The notes under the pieces: generated by a model
What the model was told of the DNA's origin: nothing
The model's input: the letters and a program-made list of their open reading frames with translations, nothing else
Databases searched by the model: none
Assembly (NCBI GenBank): GCA_002316545.1
Contig: DCDR01000001.1
Span: 727,995-791,994 of the forward strand
Source of the DNA: Candidatus Saccharibacteria bacterium UBA1050
Lineage (GTDB): Bacteria > Patescibacteriota > Saccharimonadia > Saccharimonadales > Saccharimonadaceae
Length of the DNA: 64,000 bases
Direction: 5' to 3'
Shown: positions 1 to 6,275 of the stretch, one piece after another
Layout of the letters: each line of letters begins with the position of its first letter
Numbering within the stretch: the first letter of the stretch is position 1
Program-made: the position numbers and the translations under genes

Positions 1-288
1 TTTCGTCCTGTCGAAGAGCGTCCTGAAGTGGCTGAAGCATCAATGGGGGAGTTGTTTAGTACCTCATTAGTGACAGCAGGCATTGTGCGAGCGCGCAGTG
101 ATGAGCAAAACCACGCGGCCGACCTACAGGCGCAAGGTATGCTCGGCGGTAGCGAGACTGATCGATTATTGAACGAAGCCACCGATGTACGAGATGCCTT
201 TATTGCACTTGAGCAACTTCATGCTGAGCGCGACGTACCCTACAGTCTTGCTAATAAAGCAATTATCGAAGCATACGCCCGACGATAA
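1..288 (+). CDS. 3' end of an unrecognised protein (5' truncated by window edge)
   Basis: The reading frame is open from the first base and stops at 286-288, so only the C-terminal 95 codons are seen. A GTG at 28 is in frame, but the open frame upstream argues that the real start lies outside the window. The visible part is mostly helical by composition, rich in Ala, Glu and Leu, with no cysteine and no membrane segment. It contains no motif I can assign. It precedes the rpsF-ssb-rpsR operon and is separated from it by a small hairpin and a promoter. The function is unknown; that it is a coding frame is likely from its length and from the clean stop before a terminator. Confidence 0.6.
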   Translation, partial: FRPVEERPEVAEASMGELFSTSLVTAGIVRARSDEQNHAADLQAQGMLGGSETDRLLNEATDVRDAFIALEQLHAERDVPYSLANKAIIEAYARR

Positions 289-312
289 GACGCAACCAGC
301 ATAATCAAGTAA

Positions 313-332
313 TCCAGCCCAGCAAGGCTGGA
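313..332 (+). terminator. Terminator hairpin after the first gene
   Basis: Seven-base stem TCCAGCC/GGCTGGA with a six-base loop, followed by CATTTTGT. The right arm overlaps the -35 box of the rpsF promoter. The T-run is short, so termination may be partial. Confidence 0.5.
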
Positions 333-357
333 CATTTTGTATAAAATACACTATAAT
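329..357 (+). promoter_or_regulatory. Promoter of rpsF-ssb-rpsR operon
   Basis: TGGACA at 329-334, a 17-base spacer, and a perfect TATAAT at 352-357. This gives a leader of about 80 bases before rpsF. The -35 box sits inside the right arm of the preceding terminator hairpin. Confidence 0.75.
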
Positions 358-373
358 TACATCTGTTATAAAC

Positions 374-428
374 CTAAGCTTACATGCAACAGTGTAAGCA
401 TCGGCTGCGCAAAGCAGCCCGATTCCAA
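374..428 (+). promoter_or_regulatory. Two-hairpin rpsF leader, candidate S6:S18 autoregulatory site
   Basis: Between promoter and start codon are two perfect hairpins: GCTTACA/TGTAAGC and GGCTGC/GCAGCC, the second with loop GCAAA and flanked by ATCG and CGAT. The Shine-Dalgarno follows directly at 428-434. Many bacteria have an rpsF leader bound by the S6:S18 complex; the location fits, but I did not align it to that family. Confidence 0.45.
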
Positions 429-441
429 AGGAGGAGTCTAT

Positions 442-783
442 ATGGAATACGAACTAACTGTTCTTATTCACCCGGATCTCGAAGCAGATCTAGAAAAGCC
501 ACTTGGTCGCTTGCGTGACCTAGTAAAAAGCGCTGGTGGTAGCGTGACAAAAGAAGATAACTGGGGCAAAAAGCGCCTGGCATATCGAATTAAGAAGCAA
601 GATTTTGCTGTGTATGTATCATTTGATGTACAGCTTCCTGCTGACGCACCGCTTAAAATTAGCAATGCATTGAACATTTCAGACGACGTCGTTCGCTACT
701 TGTTGGTAAAAACCGACGACAAAGAACGCGCCAAATTAGCAGCCGCTAAGAAAGATCAGCCAGAAGACGGCGAGGAGGAATAG
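442..783 (+). CDS. rpsF: 30S ribosomal protein S6
   Basis: This encodes 113 residues of ribosomal protein S6, which sits on the platform of the small subunit next to S18. The start at 442 is chosen because AAGGAGG lies eight bases upstream; an ATG at 337 in the same frame lies before the -10 box and cannot be used. The fold is recognisable from the N-terminal MEYELTVLIHPDL strand, the GKKRLAYRIKKQ segment and the SDDVVRYLLVK segment. The C-terminus is an acidic tail. It is first in the conserved rpsF-ssb-rpsR order and ends five bases before ssb, so the two are co-transcribed. The leader carries hairpins that may bind S6:S18. Confidence 0.95.
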   Translation: MEYELTVLIHPDLEADLEKPLGRLRDLVKSAGGSVTKEDNWGKKRLAYRIKKQDFAVYVSFDVQLPADAPLKISNALNISDDVVRYLLVKTDDKERAKLAAAKKDQPEDGEEE

Positions 784-788
784 GGCAT

Positions 789-1229
789 ATGGCACGCAGC
801 ATCAACCAAGTAATATTGATGGGACGCCTTACCCGCGACCCAGAGATGCGCACCACCACGACTGGTAAAACTATCGCGAGCTTCAGTATTGCTGTAGACC
901 GTGGAGGCCAAGACGACCAAGCAGATTTTTTCGATGTCACTGCATGGGAAAAACTTGGTGAACTTGTAAACCAGTACCTTACCAAAGGTCGCCGCTGCCT
1001 CGTGCAGGGTCGCCTTCGTCAAGATAGCTGGGACGACAAAGAAACTGGCAAAAAACGCACTCGTATAGAGGTGGTTGCTACTGACGTAACCTTCCTCGAC
1101 GGCCCAAGTGATGGCCAATCTGGCGGCGGCGCGCCACGTTCAAGCGCCCCAGCAAACAAGAAGTCAAACGATGTTGTGATTGAAGACATCGATGACAAAC
1201 CTATTGATCTTTCAGAAATACCATTTTAA
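789..1229 (+). CDS. ssb: Single-stranded DNA-binding protein
   Basis: A 146-residue SSB. The OB fold runs from about residue 5 to 105 (VILMGRLTRDPEMR, FFDVTAWEKLGELV, KGRRCLVQGRL). A flexible linker rich in Gly, Ser and Ala follows, then an acidic tip ending DLSEIPF, a variant of the DDIPF tail that recruits replication and repair enzymes. The Shine-Dalgarno GAGGAGG lies inside the last codons of rpsF, so translation is probably coupled. It protects single-stranded DNA during replication and repair. Its length is close to the family's usual size. Confidence 0.95.
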   Translation: MARSINQVILMGRLTRDPEMRTTTTGKTIASFSIAVDRGGQDDQADFFDVTAWEKLGELVNQYLTKGRRCLVQGRLRQDSWDDKETGKKRTRIEVVATDVTFLDGPSDGQSGGGAPRSSAPANKKSNDVVIEDIDDKPIDLSEIPF

Positions 1230-1254
1230 TAATTTATATACCTAAGGAGAGCTC

Positions 1255-1326
1255 CAGGAAAAAGAGCAGCCCGAGCAGCTGGCTTTGCCAGTGCACGGCG
1301 CGATGAGAAAAAACGTAGTTTTGTCT
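1255..1326 (+). repeat. Dispersed 72-base transcribed element, copy A
   Basis: A 72-base segment between ssb and rpsR recurs on the opposite strand at 39598-39669 with only two differences. It contains a CTGGC-nnn-GCCAG hairpin and an AAAAC-GTA-GTTTT hairpin. Both copies are oriented the same way relative to the transcript they lie in. Here it would be part of the rpsF operon mRNA just before rpsR. Confidence 0.8.
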
Positions 1327-1346
1327 TATAAATGGAGCGAAGCGAA

Positions 1347-1550
1347 ATGTCACCAAAACGATTTAAAAAAGACGTTACAACGTATTTTGATTACAAAGAT
1401 GTGAAAACGTTGCAGCGTTACATCAACGCCTATGGTCAAATTGAACCTATTTCAAAAACAGGTTTGAGCCTAAAGCAGCAGCGCCAATTAGCAACCGCTA
1501 TCAAGCGTGCCCGTCACCTTGCGCTACTACCATTCGTAACATCAAACTAG
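1347..1550 (+). CDS. rpsR: 30S ribosomal protein S18
   Basis: Ribosomal protein S18, 67 residues from the ATG at 1347, which follows GGAGCGAAGCGAA. An ATG at 1332 in the same frame would add five residues and remains possible. The core [20 protein letters not shown] and the [10 protein letters not shown] segment are diagnostic. S18 pairs with S6 on the 30S platform. It is third in rpsF-ssb-rpsR but separated from ssb by about 115 bases, which hold the 72-base repeated element. No zinc-binding cysteines are present. Confidence 0.95.
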   Translation: MSPKRFKKDVTTYFDYKDVKTLQRYINAYGQIEPISKTGLSLKQQRQLATAIKRARHLALLPFVTSN

Positions 1551-1557
1551 TAGTATC

Positions 1558-1752
1558 ATGCCCGAGCGAGACGAAGACAAGCAGCCAAAAGGCGAAGCTA
1601 ACCAGTCACCAGTTACACCCGAGAAACATCCCGATGATGCTTCTGACGACCGAACGAACCAAATAGTGCTTAGCTTGACAGTTGCTGGCCTAGTAGCGGC
1701 CGCCGGAGCTCTTGCTGCAAAACGCTTGCGCAACAGAGGAGGAAACGAGTAA
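1558..1752 (+). CDS. Small single-pass membrane protein of unknown function
   Basis: A 64-residue protein: an acidic, Pro-rich N-terminal half of about 37 residues, one hydrophobic helix (about residues 38-55, VLSLTVAGLVAAAGALAA), and a basic end KRLRNRGG. This charge pattern predicts a tail-anchored protein with the acidic part outside or facing the opposite side from the basic tip. It begins seven bases after rpsR and its stop codon overlaps the efp ATG (TAATG), so it is expressed with both. I do not recognise a family. A Shine-Dalgarno for efp lies in its last codons. Confidence 0.65.
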   Translation: MPERDEDKQPKGEANQSPVTPEKHPDDASDDRTNQIVLSLTVAGLVAAAGALAAKRLRNRGGNE

Positions 1753-2312
1753 TGTATCAACCAACCGATTTGAAAAAAGGCACCGTATGTCAAATAGACG
1801 GCACGCCATACCGTGTTGTCGACTATGGCCAAAAAGTAATGGGACGTGGCGGTAGCATTGTAAATGTACGTCTGAAGAACCTACTCGATGGCAGCGTTAT
1901 TCCGAAAACCTTCAAAGGCGCCGACAAGATTGAACAAGCCGAAGTTACCAGCAAGCCGGTGCAGTACTTGTATAACGATGGCGATACATTTTACTTTATG
2001 GATCCTGAAAGTTTCGAACAATACGAACTATCGCGTGACACTGTTGATACCGCAACTGATTACTTGAAAGAAGGTGACAACCTGCAGCTTCAATTTTTTG
2101 GTAGCAAGGTAATTAACGTTGAACTTCCGAAGAATCTTTATCTTGAAGTTACCTACGCGGAAGACGTAGTAAAGGGTGATACTTCTGGTGCTGTGATGAA
2201 AGATGCCACGCTTGAGACTGGTATCAAAATTCGTGTGCCGGCGTTTATCAAAACTGGCGACGTGGTAAGCGTTGATACCACCACTGGCGAATACCGCGAA
2301 CGTAAAAAATAG
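1752..2312 (+). CDS. efp: Elongation factor P
   Basis: EF-P, 186 residues, which relieves ribosome stalling on proline runs. It has the usual three beta-barrel domains: an N-terminal KOW-like domain (residues 1-65), a central OB domain (YNDGDTFYFMDPESFEQYEL) and a C-terminal OB domain ending in the conserved GD.V.V.T.TGEY.ER signature. At the loop tip that carries the modified residue the sequence is GRGG, with arginine at position 32 rather than lysine. In other bacteria arginine at this tip is rhamnosylated by EarP; no earP is in this window. The ATG overlaps the stop of the upstream small gene, and AGAGGAGG at 1735-1742 is its ribosome site. Confidence 0.95.
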   Translation: MYQPTDLKKGTVCQIDGTPYRVVDYGQKVMGRGGSIVNVRLKNLLDGSVIPKTFKGADKIEQAEVTSKPVQYLYNDGDTFYFMDPESFEQYELSRDTVDTATDYLKEGDNLQLQFFGSKVINVELPKNLYLEVTYAEDVVKGDTSGAVMKDATLETGIKIRVPAFIKTGDVVSVDTTTGEYRERKK

Positions 2313-2318
2313 CTAGAT

Positions 2319-2846
2319 ATGTCGCATAACCAACCACCACAATCACACTACGCACTTATGGCGGTGTTTGGTGAAGCGGCGAAGCATCCGAATTATCAAG
2401 GTCCTTTGCCGGAGCATTTCAACGCATTGCCGTGGTTTCGTTTTGATAAACCTCACCGAGCCGAGCAAGCCTGTGATTTGATGCGCACGGCCAGGCGGCT
2501 ACTTTTGCTACAAGAACCATTTGAACTTGTGGGTGAAGCACCAAAACAGCTTGGCAAAGAAGGCAAAACAGCATCGATAGTCGTTTCCTCATCAGCAGAT
2601 TTGCTTGCATTACATAGTGGGCTGGCCGATGGTTTTGCACAAGAGTACGACGGCATTAATTTTGCCTACCCCGAGTACAACCACAGCGGTTATCTTGCTC
2701 ACGTTACCCCTACGTCGGAGCTACCGTTTGCGGTTGGAGATCGACTTCTGGTAGATAGTATCGCGCTTGTTGAAGGCAATGCGATTGAGGGTGAGCGCAC
2801 ACCGAAGCGAACAATTCGCGTCATCGGCGCAGTCGGCCTCTTGTAA
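2319..2846 (+). CDS. Hypothetical protein, possibly a degenerate 2H-phosphoesterase-like fold
   Basis: A 175-residue soluble protein beginning six bases after efp. The C-terminal part, with an LAHVTPTSELPF stretch and a strand SIALVEG, resembles the second half of 2H (LigT/2'-5' RNA ligase-like) proteins, which use two HxT/S motifs. Only one such motif (HVT, about residues 128-130) is visible, so catalytic activity is doubtful. No signal peptide or membrane segment is present. It is probably co-transcribed with efp. The 2H assignment is a guess from pattern only. Confidence 0.55.
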   Translation: MSHNQPPQSHYALMAVFGEAAKHPNYQGPLPEHFNALPWFRFDKPHRAEQACDLMRTARRLLLLQEPFELVGEAPKQLGKEGKTASIVVSSSADLLALHSGLADGFAQEYDGINFAYPEYNHSGYLAHVTPTSELPFAVGDRLLVDSIALVEGNAIEGERTPKRTIRVIGAVGLL

Positions 2847-2862
2847 GTGCTACAATAGTCGT

Positions 2863-4563
2863 ATGGCACACCATGAGCATGCATCGTGGCTATTAAAACA
2901 CAAACATATCCCAGTCTTAATCGTACTTGGCCTCTTGTGGGTACAGGTTATTTTTCAGCTGTTTTATCCGTACGACAGTGCTTTACCAAACGCTCGTCTG
3001 TACGACAAAAAGGTAGTGGGTCAAACTCGCCTGGCGCTGACAGGTACAATTCAAAAGCAATTTGAAGCCGAAACATTTGAGGTTAGTACTTCATCGACAT
3101 CATACAGCCAAACCCTTGCTAGTGCAGGCGCTAGCATCAACAGTGAGGTAATGGCAAAAAAGCTCACCGATTACCCCGTGTGGCAACGAGCAATTCCATT
3201 TTCACTGTGGTGGCAGCGCCCAACCGTTACTTCCTACAAGATTTCATTCAACAAAGCGGTTCTTGCAAAAAATGCTGAAATTATCGCCAAAAAGTTATCG
3301 GCAGCGCCAGTAAACGCCGACCTTGCACTAAAGAGCGGAGAACTTGTAGTAACAGAGGCAAAAGACGGCCAGACAGTGAACCCTGAAAGTGTGGCAAAGG
3401 CTATATCGTCGCACACCTTTACGCCAAAACATACACAGCTTCGTGTTGCATCAACCGTAGCGAAACCGGGCGTGGAAGACGCTTCGATTAGCGATGTTCG
3501 CCACGATGCTGATGCAAAAATTGCTCGAACCTACACGCTAACACTTCCGAGTGGTGAACAAGTTACGCCTAGTAAAAAAACGGTTACCTCATGGCTTACG
3601 TTGAAGCAAAAAGACGGATCAACGACTCTCGCGCTGAATAGGGCGGAGATTCGCCGCTACATTTCATCACTCAATGGCAAGGTGGCCATTGCAGCGAAGC
3701 CGATTAGTGTATCCGTAAGGGATGGCCGCGAAATTTATCGCACGGCGGGTAAAGATGGCAGCGCTATTTCTAGCAGCGATCTCGAGACAAAGCTGGTCAA
3801 CGCCCTCAACAGCTCTGAAACAGGGGTGGCAATGGATGTAATAATGGCGCCAGTGAGCCCAGGCACCGTTTACAACCGAACCTATTCACACAGCCAAGCT
3901 GGCCTACGTGCCTATGTGGCCTATACCACGTCGAGCGAAAACGTTCGGATAGCGTTGCAGCAAATTGGTGGTAACAACTGGTCTGCCAGTGGACGTAGTA
4001 GCGAGAGTATTCCGAGCGCCAGTACCTATAAATTGTACGTAGCACTGTGGTTATTTGACCAGATGAATAAGGGCAAAATAAAGTGGAGTGACCCTTGGCT
4101 CGATACCAACGTATCAGAATGTTTTGACCGCATGACCATTGCCAGTACGAACCCTTGCGCCGTCGCTTGGCTCGAATCGTATGGCCGAGACAATATGAAT
4201 AACTTTGTGTATAAAAAGGGCTTTAGCACTGGCACGAGCTTTACGAACCCAGAAGCCGTACACACAACAGCAAACGATCTGCGAAAATATATGATAGGCT
4301 TAAATAACAGTAGTTTAGTAAGTGGTGCACAGCGAACACGGCTGCTTCACTCACTCAGCGTGCACCCATATCGCTATGGGGTGCCAACAGGCAGCGCTGG
4401 CACAGTGCAAGATAAAGTAGGCTTTTTGTGGGATTATGTGCACGATTCGGCGATCGTTCATCATCCAAAGGGTACATACGTAGTGGTGATTATGACCAAA
4501 GGCGCTGGCGGCTATGCGCGGATTGCCTCGATTACCCGTGAACTCGAAAGGATAATGTACTAA
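2863..4563 (+). CDS. Membrane-anchored beta-lactamase-fold serine hydrolase with PG-binding repeats
   Basis: A 566-residue protein. It has a cytoplasmic start, one membrane helix (about residues 15-37), a long middle region resembling VanW/YoaR-type putative peptidoglycan-binding domains (residues 60-340), and a C-terminal class A beta-lactamase-like domain. The active-site triads are visible: S387-T-Y-K390 (SxxK), S428-T-N430 (SxN), and K518-V-G in place of KTG. The extracellular domain probably acts on peptidoglycan or is a degenerate PBP-like protein rather than an antibiotic resistance enzyme. The start at 2863 lies six bases after a TACAAT -10 box (2851-2856), so the message is probably leaderless. 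Its stop overlaps the tlyA ATG. Confidence 0.8.
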   Translation: MAHHEHASWLLKHKHIPVLIVLGLLWVQVIFQLFYPYDSALPNARLYDKKVVGQTRLALTGTIQKQFEAETFEVSTSSTSYSQTLASAGASINSEVMAKKLTDYPVWQRAIPFSLWWQRPTVTSYKISFNKAVLAKNAEIIAKKLSAAPVNADLALKSGELVVTEAKDGQTVNPESVAKAISSHTFTPKHTQLRVASTVAKPGVEDASISDVRHDADAKIARTYTLTLPSGEQVTPSKKTVTSWLTLKQKDGSTTLALNRAEIRRYISSLNGKVAIAAKPISVSVRDGREIYRTAGKDGSAISSSDLETKLVNALNSSETGVAMDVIMAPVSPGTVYNRTYSHSQAGLRAYVAYTTSSENVRIALQQIGGNNWSASGRSSESIPSASTYKLYVALWLFDQMNKGKIKWSDPWLDTNVSECFDRMTIASTNPCAVAWLESYGRDNMNNFVYKKGFSTGTSFTNPEAVHTTANDLRKYMIGLNNSSLVSGAQRTRLLHSLSVHPYRYGVPTGSAGTVQDKVGFLWDYVHDSAIVHHPKGTYVVVIMTKGAGGYARIASITRELERIMY

Positions 4564-5405
4564 TGAAACAACGTCTCGACCAAGCATTGGTGGCACGTGG
4601 GCTCGTGCGCAGTCGTTCGCAGGCCGAAAGTTGGATTGGGCTGGGCAAGGTGAGCGTGAATGGGCAGCCCGCGCGTAAATCTGGGCAGATGGTGCAGGAA
4701 ACAGATGTGCTGAAACTCGCTGCTACCGAGCAGTATGTTAGTCGAGCCGGGCTTAAGTTAGCCAGTGTGGCAAAGAAGTTACACGTGGATTTTCGAGACG
4801 CGATGGTGCTCGATGTGGGTAGTAGCACGGGTGGGTTTACCGATTATGCACTGCAGCATGGAGCGAAAAAAGTTGTCGCAGTTGATGTCGGCACCGATCA
4901 GCTCCACCCCAGCTTACACGGTGATTCACGTATTGAGTTGCATGAAAAGACGGATATACGTGACGTTCACCGCTCTAATCCGCAGACGAAACTTTCAGGA
5001 ACGGCTTCGCGCCCGACGTCTATTGAGCCCTCATCAGTATCCGACGGGGCTGCAGATGTCCCTGAAAGTTTGCCTTCGGATTATCCGGCTCACGTTCTGC
5101 TAACAGATTCGATAGACATCATTGTCATGGATGTTAGTTTTATAAGCCTGCGCGAAATACTACCGCATATTGCTAGCTTATGTACAAAAAACACGCAGGT
5201 TGTAGCCATGCTAAAGCCTCAGTTTGAAGCTGGCAAACATCAGGTGAATAAGGGTATTATTAAAAACGATTCAGTTCGGCGACAGATTTTAAAAGATTTT
5301 GAAACGTGGGTACGACAGTGGTTTGTGGTGATTGACAAGCACGATAGTGAAGTAGCGGGTAGCAAAGGTAACAGAGAGCGTTTCTACCTGCTAAAACGCC
5401 TCTAA
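4563..5405 (+). CDS. tlyA: TlyA-family rRNA 2'-O-methyltransferase with an in-frame insertion
   Basis: A 280-residue TlyA/RrmJ-type enzyme that 2'-O-methylates cytidine in rRNA. An S4 RNA-binding domain fills residues 1-60 (RLDQALVARGLVRSRSQAE). The methyltransferase fold follows, with the SAM motif LDVGSSTGGFTD, then MDVSFISL, the MLKPQFEAGK motif and a final RERFYLL carrying the K-D-K-E residues. Between about residues 138 and 177 there is a hydrophilic stretch that other TlyA proteins I know lack; it coincides with a long imperfect palindrome in the DNA. The reading frame stays open. The gene overlaps the upstream stop by TAATG. Confidence 0.9.
   Translation: MKQRLDQALVARGLVRSRSQAESWIGLGKVSVNGQPARKSGQMVQETDVLKLAATEQYVSRAGLKLASVAKKLHVDFRDAMVLDVGSSTGGFTDYALQHGAKKVVAVDVGTDQLHPSLHGDSRIELHEKTDIRDVHRSNPQTKLSGTASRPTSIEPSSVSDGAADVPESLPSDYPAHVLLTDSIDIIVMDVSFISLREILPHIASLCTKNTQVVAMLKPQFEAGKHQVNKGIIKNDSVRRQILKDFETWVRQWFVVIDKHDSEVAGSKGNRERFYLLKRL
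4977..5082. repeat. Palindromic element inside tlyA
   Basis: A perfect 11-base inverted repeat (AAACTTTCAGG at 4989-4999, complement at 5061-5071) is extended outward by near-matching arms to about 4977 and 5082 (AATCCG on the left, CGGATT on the right). The centre, with GCGCCCGACG and CCGACGGGGC, is weakly complementary. The element corresponds to the extra residues in TlyA and keeps the frame. Confidence 0.7.
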
Positions 5406-5407
5406 TA

Positions 5408-5464
5408 TTGACTTTTATAAACATAAGTGATATAATACTATTAAGGCTACCACCAGGTGGCCTT
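5408..5464 (+). promoter_or_regulatory. Promoter and leader hairpin of GC-rich cassette 1
   Basis: TTGACT at 5408-5413, a 17-base spacer, and TATAAT at 5431-5436. Directly after it is a nine-base stem (5443-5451 with 5456-5464, one G-U pair, loop ACCA), which begins within a few bases of the predicted transcript start. The AAGGAGGG ribosome site follows at 5477. Confidence 0.8.
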
Positions 5465-5485
5465 ACACCGACGCCCAAGGAGGGC

Positions 5486-5920
5486 ATGATGATTCGCAGG
5501 CTCGTTGTTCTCGTGGTCACGGTACTCACCGTGATGGCGACCAACTCCCTCGGTTCACCGGCTTCGGCCGCGGGTGGCGACCAGACCAACCCCCAGGTCG
5601 TCTACCTCACCAAGAAGGAGCCCGGCACGAACGTCCTCTGCCCGAAGGGGCAGGACAAGATGTTCATCGTTCGGGTGACGGTGCGCAAGGGGGAGCGCAT
5701 CAAGTCGTTCGGCGCGTTCAGCCTTCGCCTCAAGAGCGGGCGCGATCGCTACGACGACGGCTCTCGGGTGAGTCGTCGGCTGGTCGAGTACTACTTCGCC
5801 GTCGGCCGCAAGGCCAAGGTGGAGTCCGACCTGAGCGCGAGCTTCGTCTACCTGGAGCTCACCGACAACGCCCAACCGAGGGCGACCGTGGAGAAGCAGT
5901 GCTTCTCGCGAGTGCCCTAA
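5486..5920 (+). CDS. Small secreted protein, GC-rich, unknown family
   Basis: A 144-residue protein with a Sec signal peptide: MMIRR, a hydrophobic core, and a likely cut after SPASAA (about residue 29). The mature part is basic, with two cysteines (in NVLCPKG and EKQCFSR) that could form a disulfide. No domain is recognised. The start at 5486 has AAGGAGGG upstream; the next codon is also ATG. Third codon positions are nearly all G or C, unlike tlyA on its left. It is the first of four GC-rich cassettes, each with its own promoter. The signal peptide and GC-rich codons suggest transfer from a high-GC actinobacterium; this is inference. Confidence 0.8.
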   Translation: MMIRRLVVLVVTVLTVMATNSLGSPASAAGGDQTNPQVVYLTKKEPGTNVLCPKGQDKMFIVRVTVRKGERIKSFGAFSLRLKSGRDRYDDGSRVSRRLVEYYFAVGRKAKVESDLSASFVYLELTDNAQPRATVEKQCFSRVP

Positions 5921-5946
5921 GAGTGATCCACTTCACGGATCCACGA

Positions 5947-6004
5947 CGCGGGGTGCGCGGCTTCTGGCAGGCAACTGCACGGGAGCCCCGCACCGCCGCG
6001 TTTT
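5947..6004 (+). terminator. Terminator of cassette 1
   Basis: A long GC-rich imperfect stem (CGCGGGGTGCGCGGCT on the left, AGCCCCGCACCGCCGCG on the right) followed by TTTT. Confidence 0.75.
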
Positions 6005-6020
6005 CACTTGACTAAAAGCA

Positions 6021-6049
6021 TTTACATTTTATTGTTTTTGTGGTATAAT
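6021..6049 (+). promoter_or_regulatory. Promoter of GC-rich cassette 2
   Basis: TTTACA at 6021-6026, a 17-base spacer, and TATAAT at 6044-6049 in AT-rich DNA. The predicted leader is about 220 bases. Confidence 0.8.
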
Positions 6050-6055
6050 GAGAAT

Positions 6056-6275
6056 AGCCAGTACCGAGCTGGTTACTGCATCATGTATGCGGTGACTGAT
6101 GCTTGGTGCCTGGTCATAGCTATGCTGCGAGGAAAGAGTGTACGACTTTCGTATACCGAGTACGGCAGTATGGCCGTACGCTCTTTCACATCAGTATAAC
6201 TATGATCAGGCATCAGGCACTAGACATCAACTCCACGTACCTGACTCAGTGTCAACCGACAGAAAGGGGACGCTC
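6056..6275 (+). promoter_or_regulatory. Strongly folded leader RNA of the cassette 2 surface protein
   Basis: The leader can form a 20-base-pair arm (6108-6127 with 6192-6211; one C-A mismatch, two G-U pairs). Inside it is a 13-base-pair arm (6132-6144 with 6175-6187). A competing hairpin GTACGGC/GCCGTAC (6160-6166 with 6173-6179) shares bases with the 13-base arm. Smaller hairpins precede it (CCAG/CTGG, GCATCA/TGATGC). No riboswitch or ribosomal-protein family is recognised. The Shine-Dalgarno AAAGGGGA lies at 6263-6270, outside the fold. Confidence 0.65.

Noticed and set aside
5408..5485. ATG at 5408-area extending the first GC-rich protein
   Set aside because: The upstream frame overlaps the -35 and -10 boxes; the signal peptide begins at 5486 right after AAGGAGGG.
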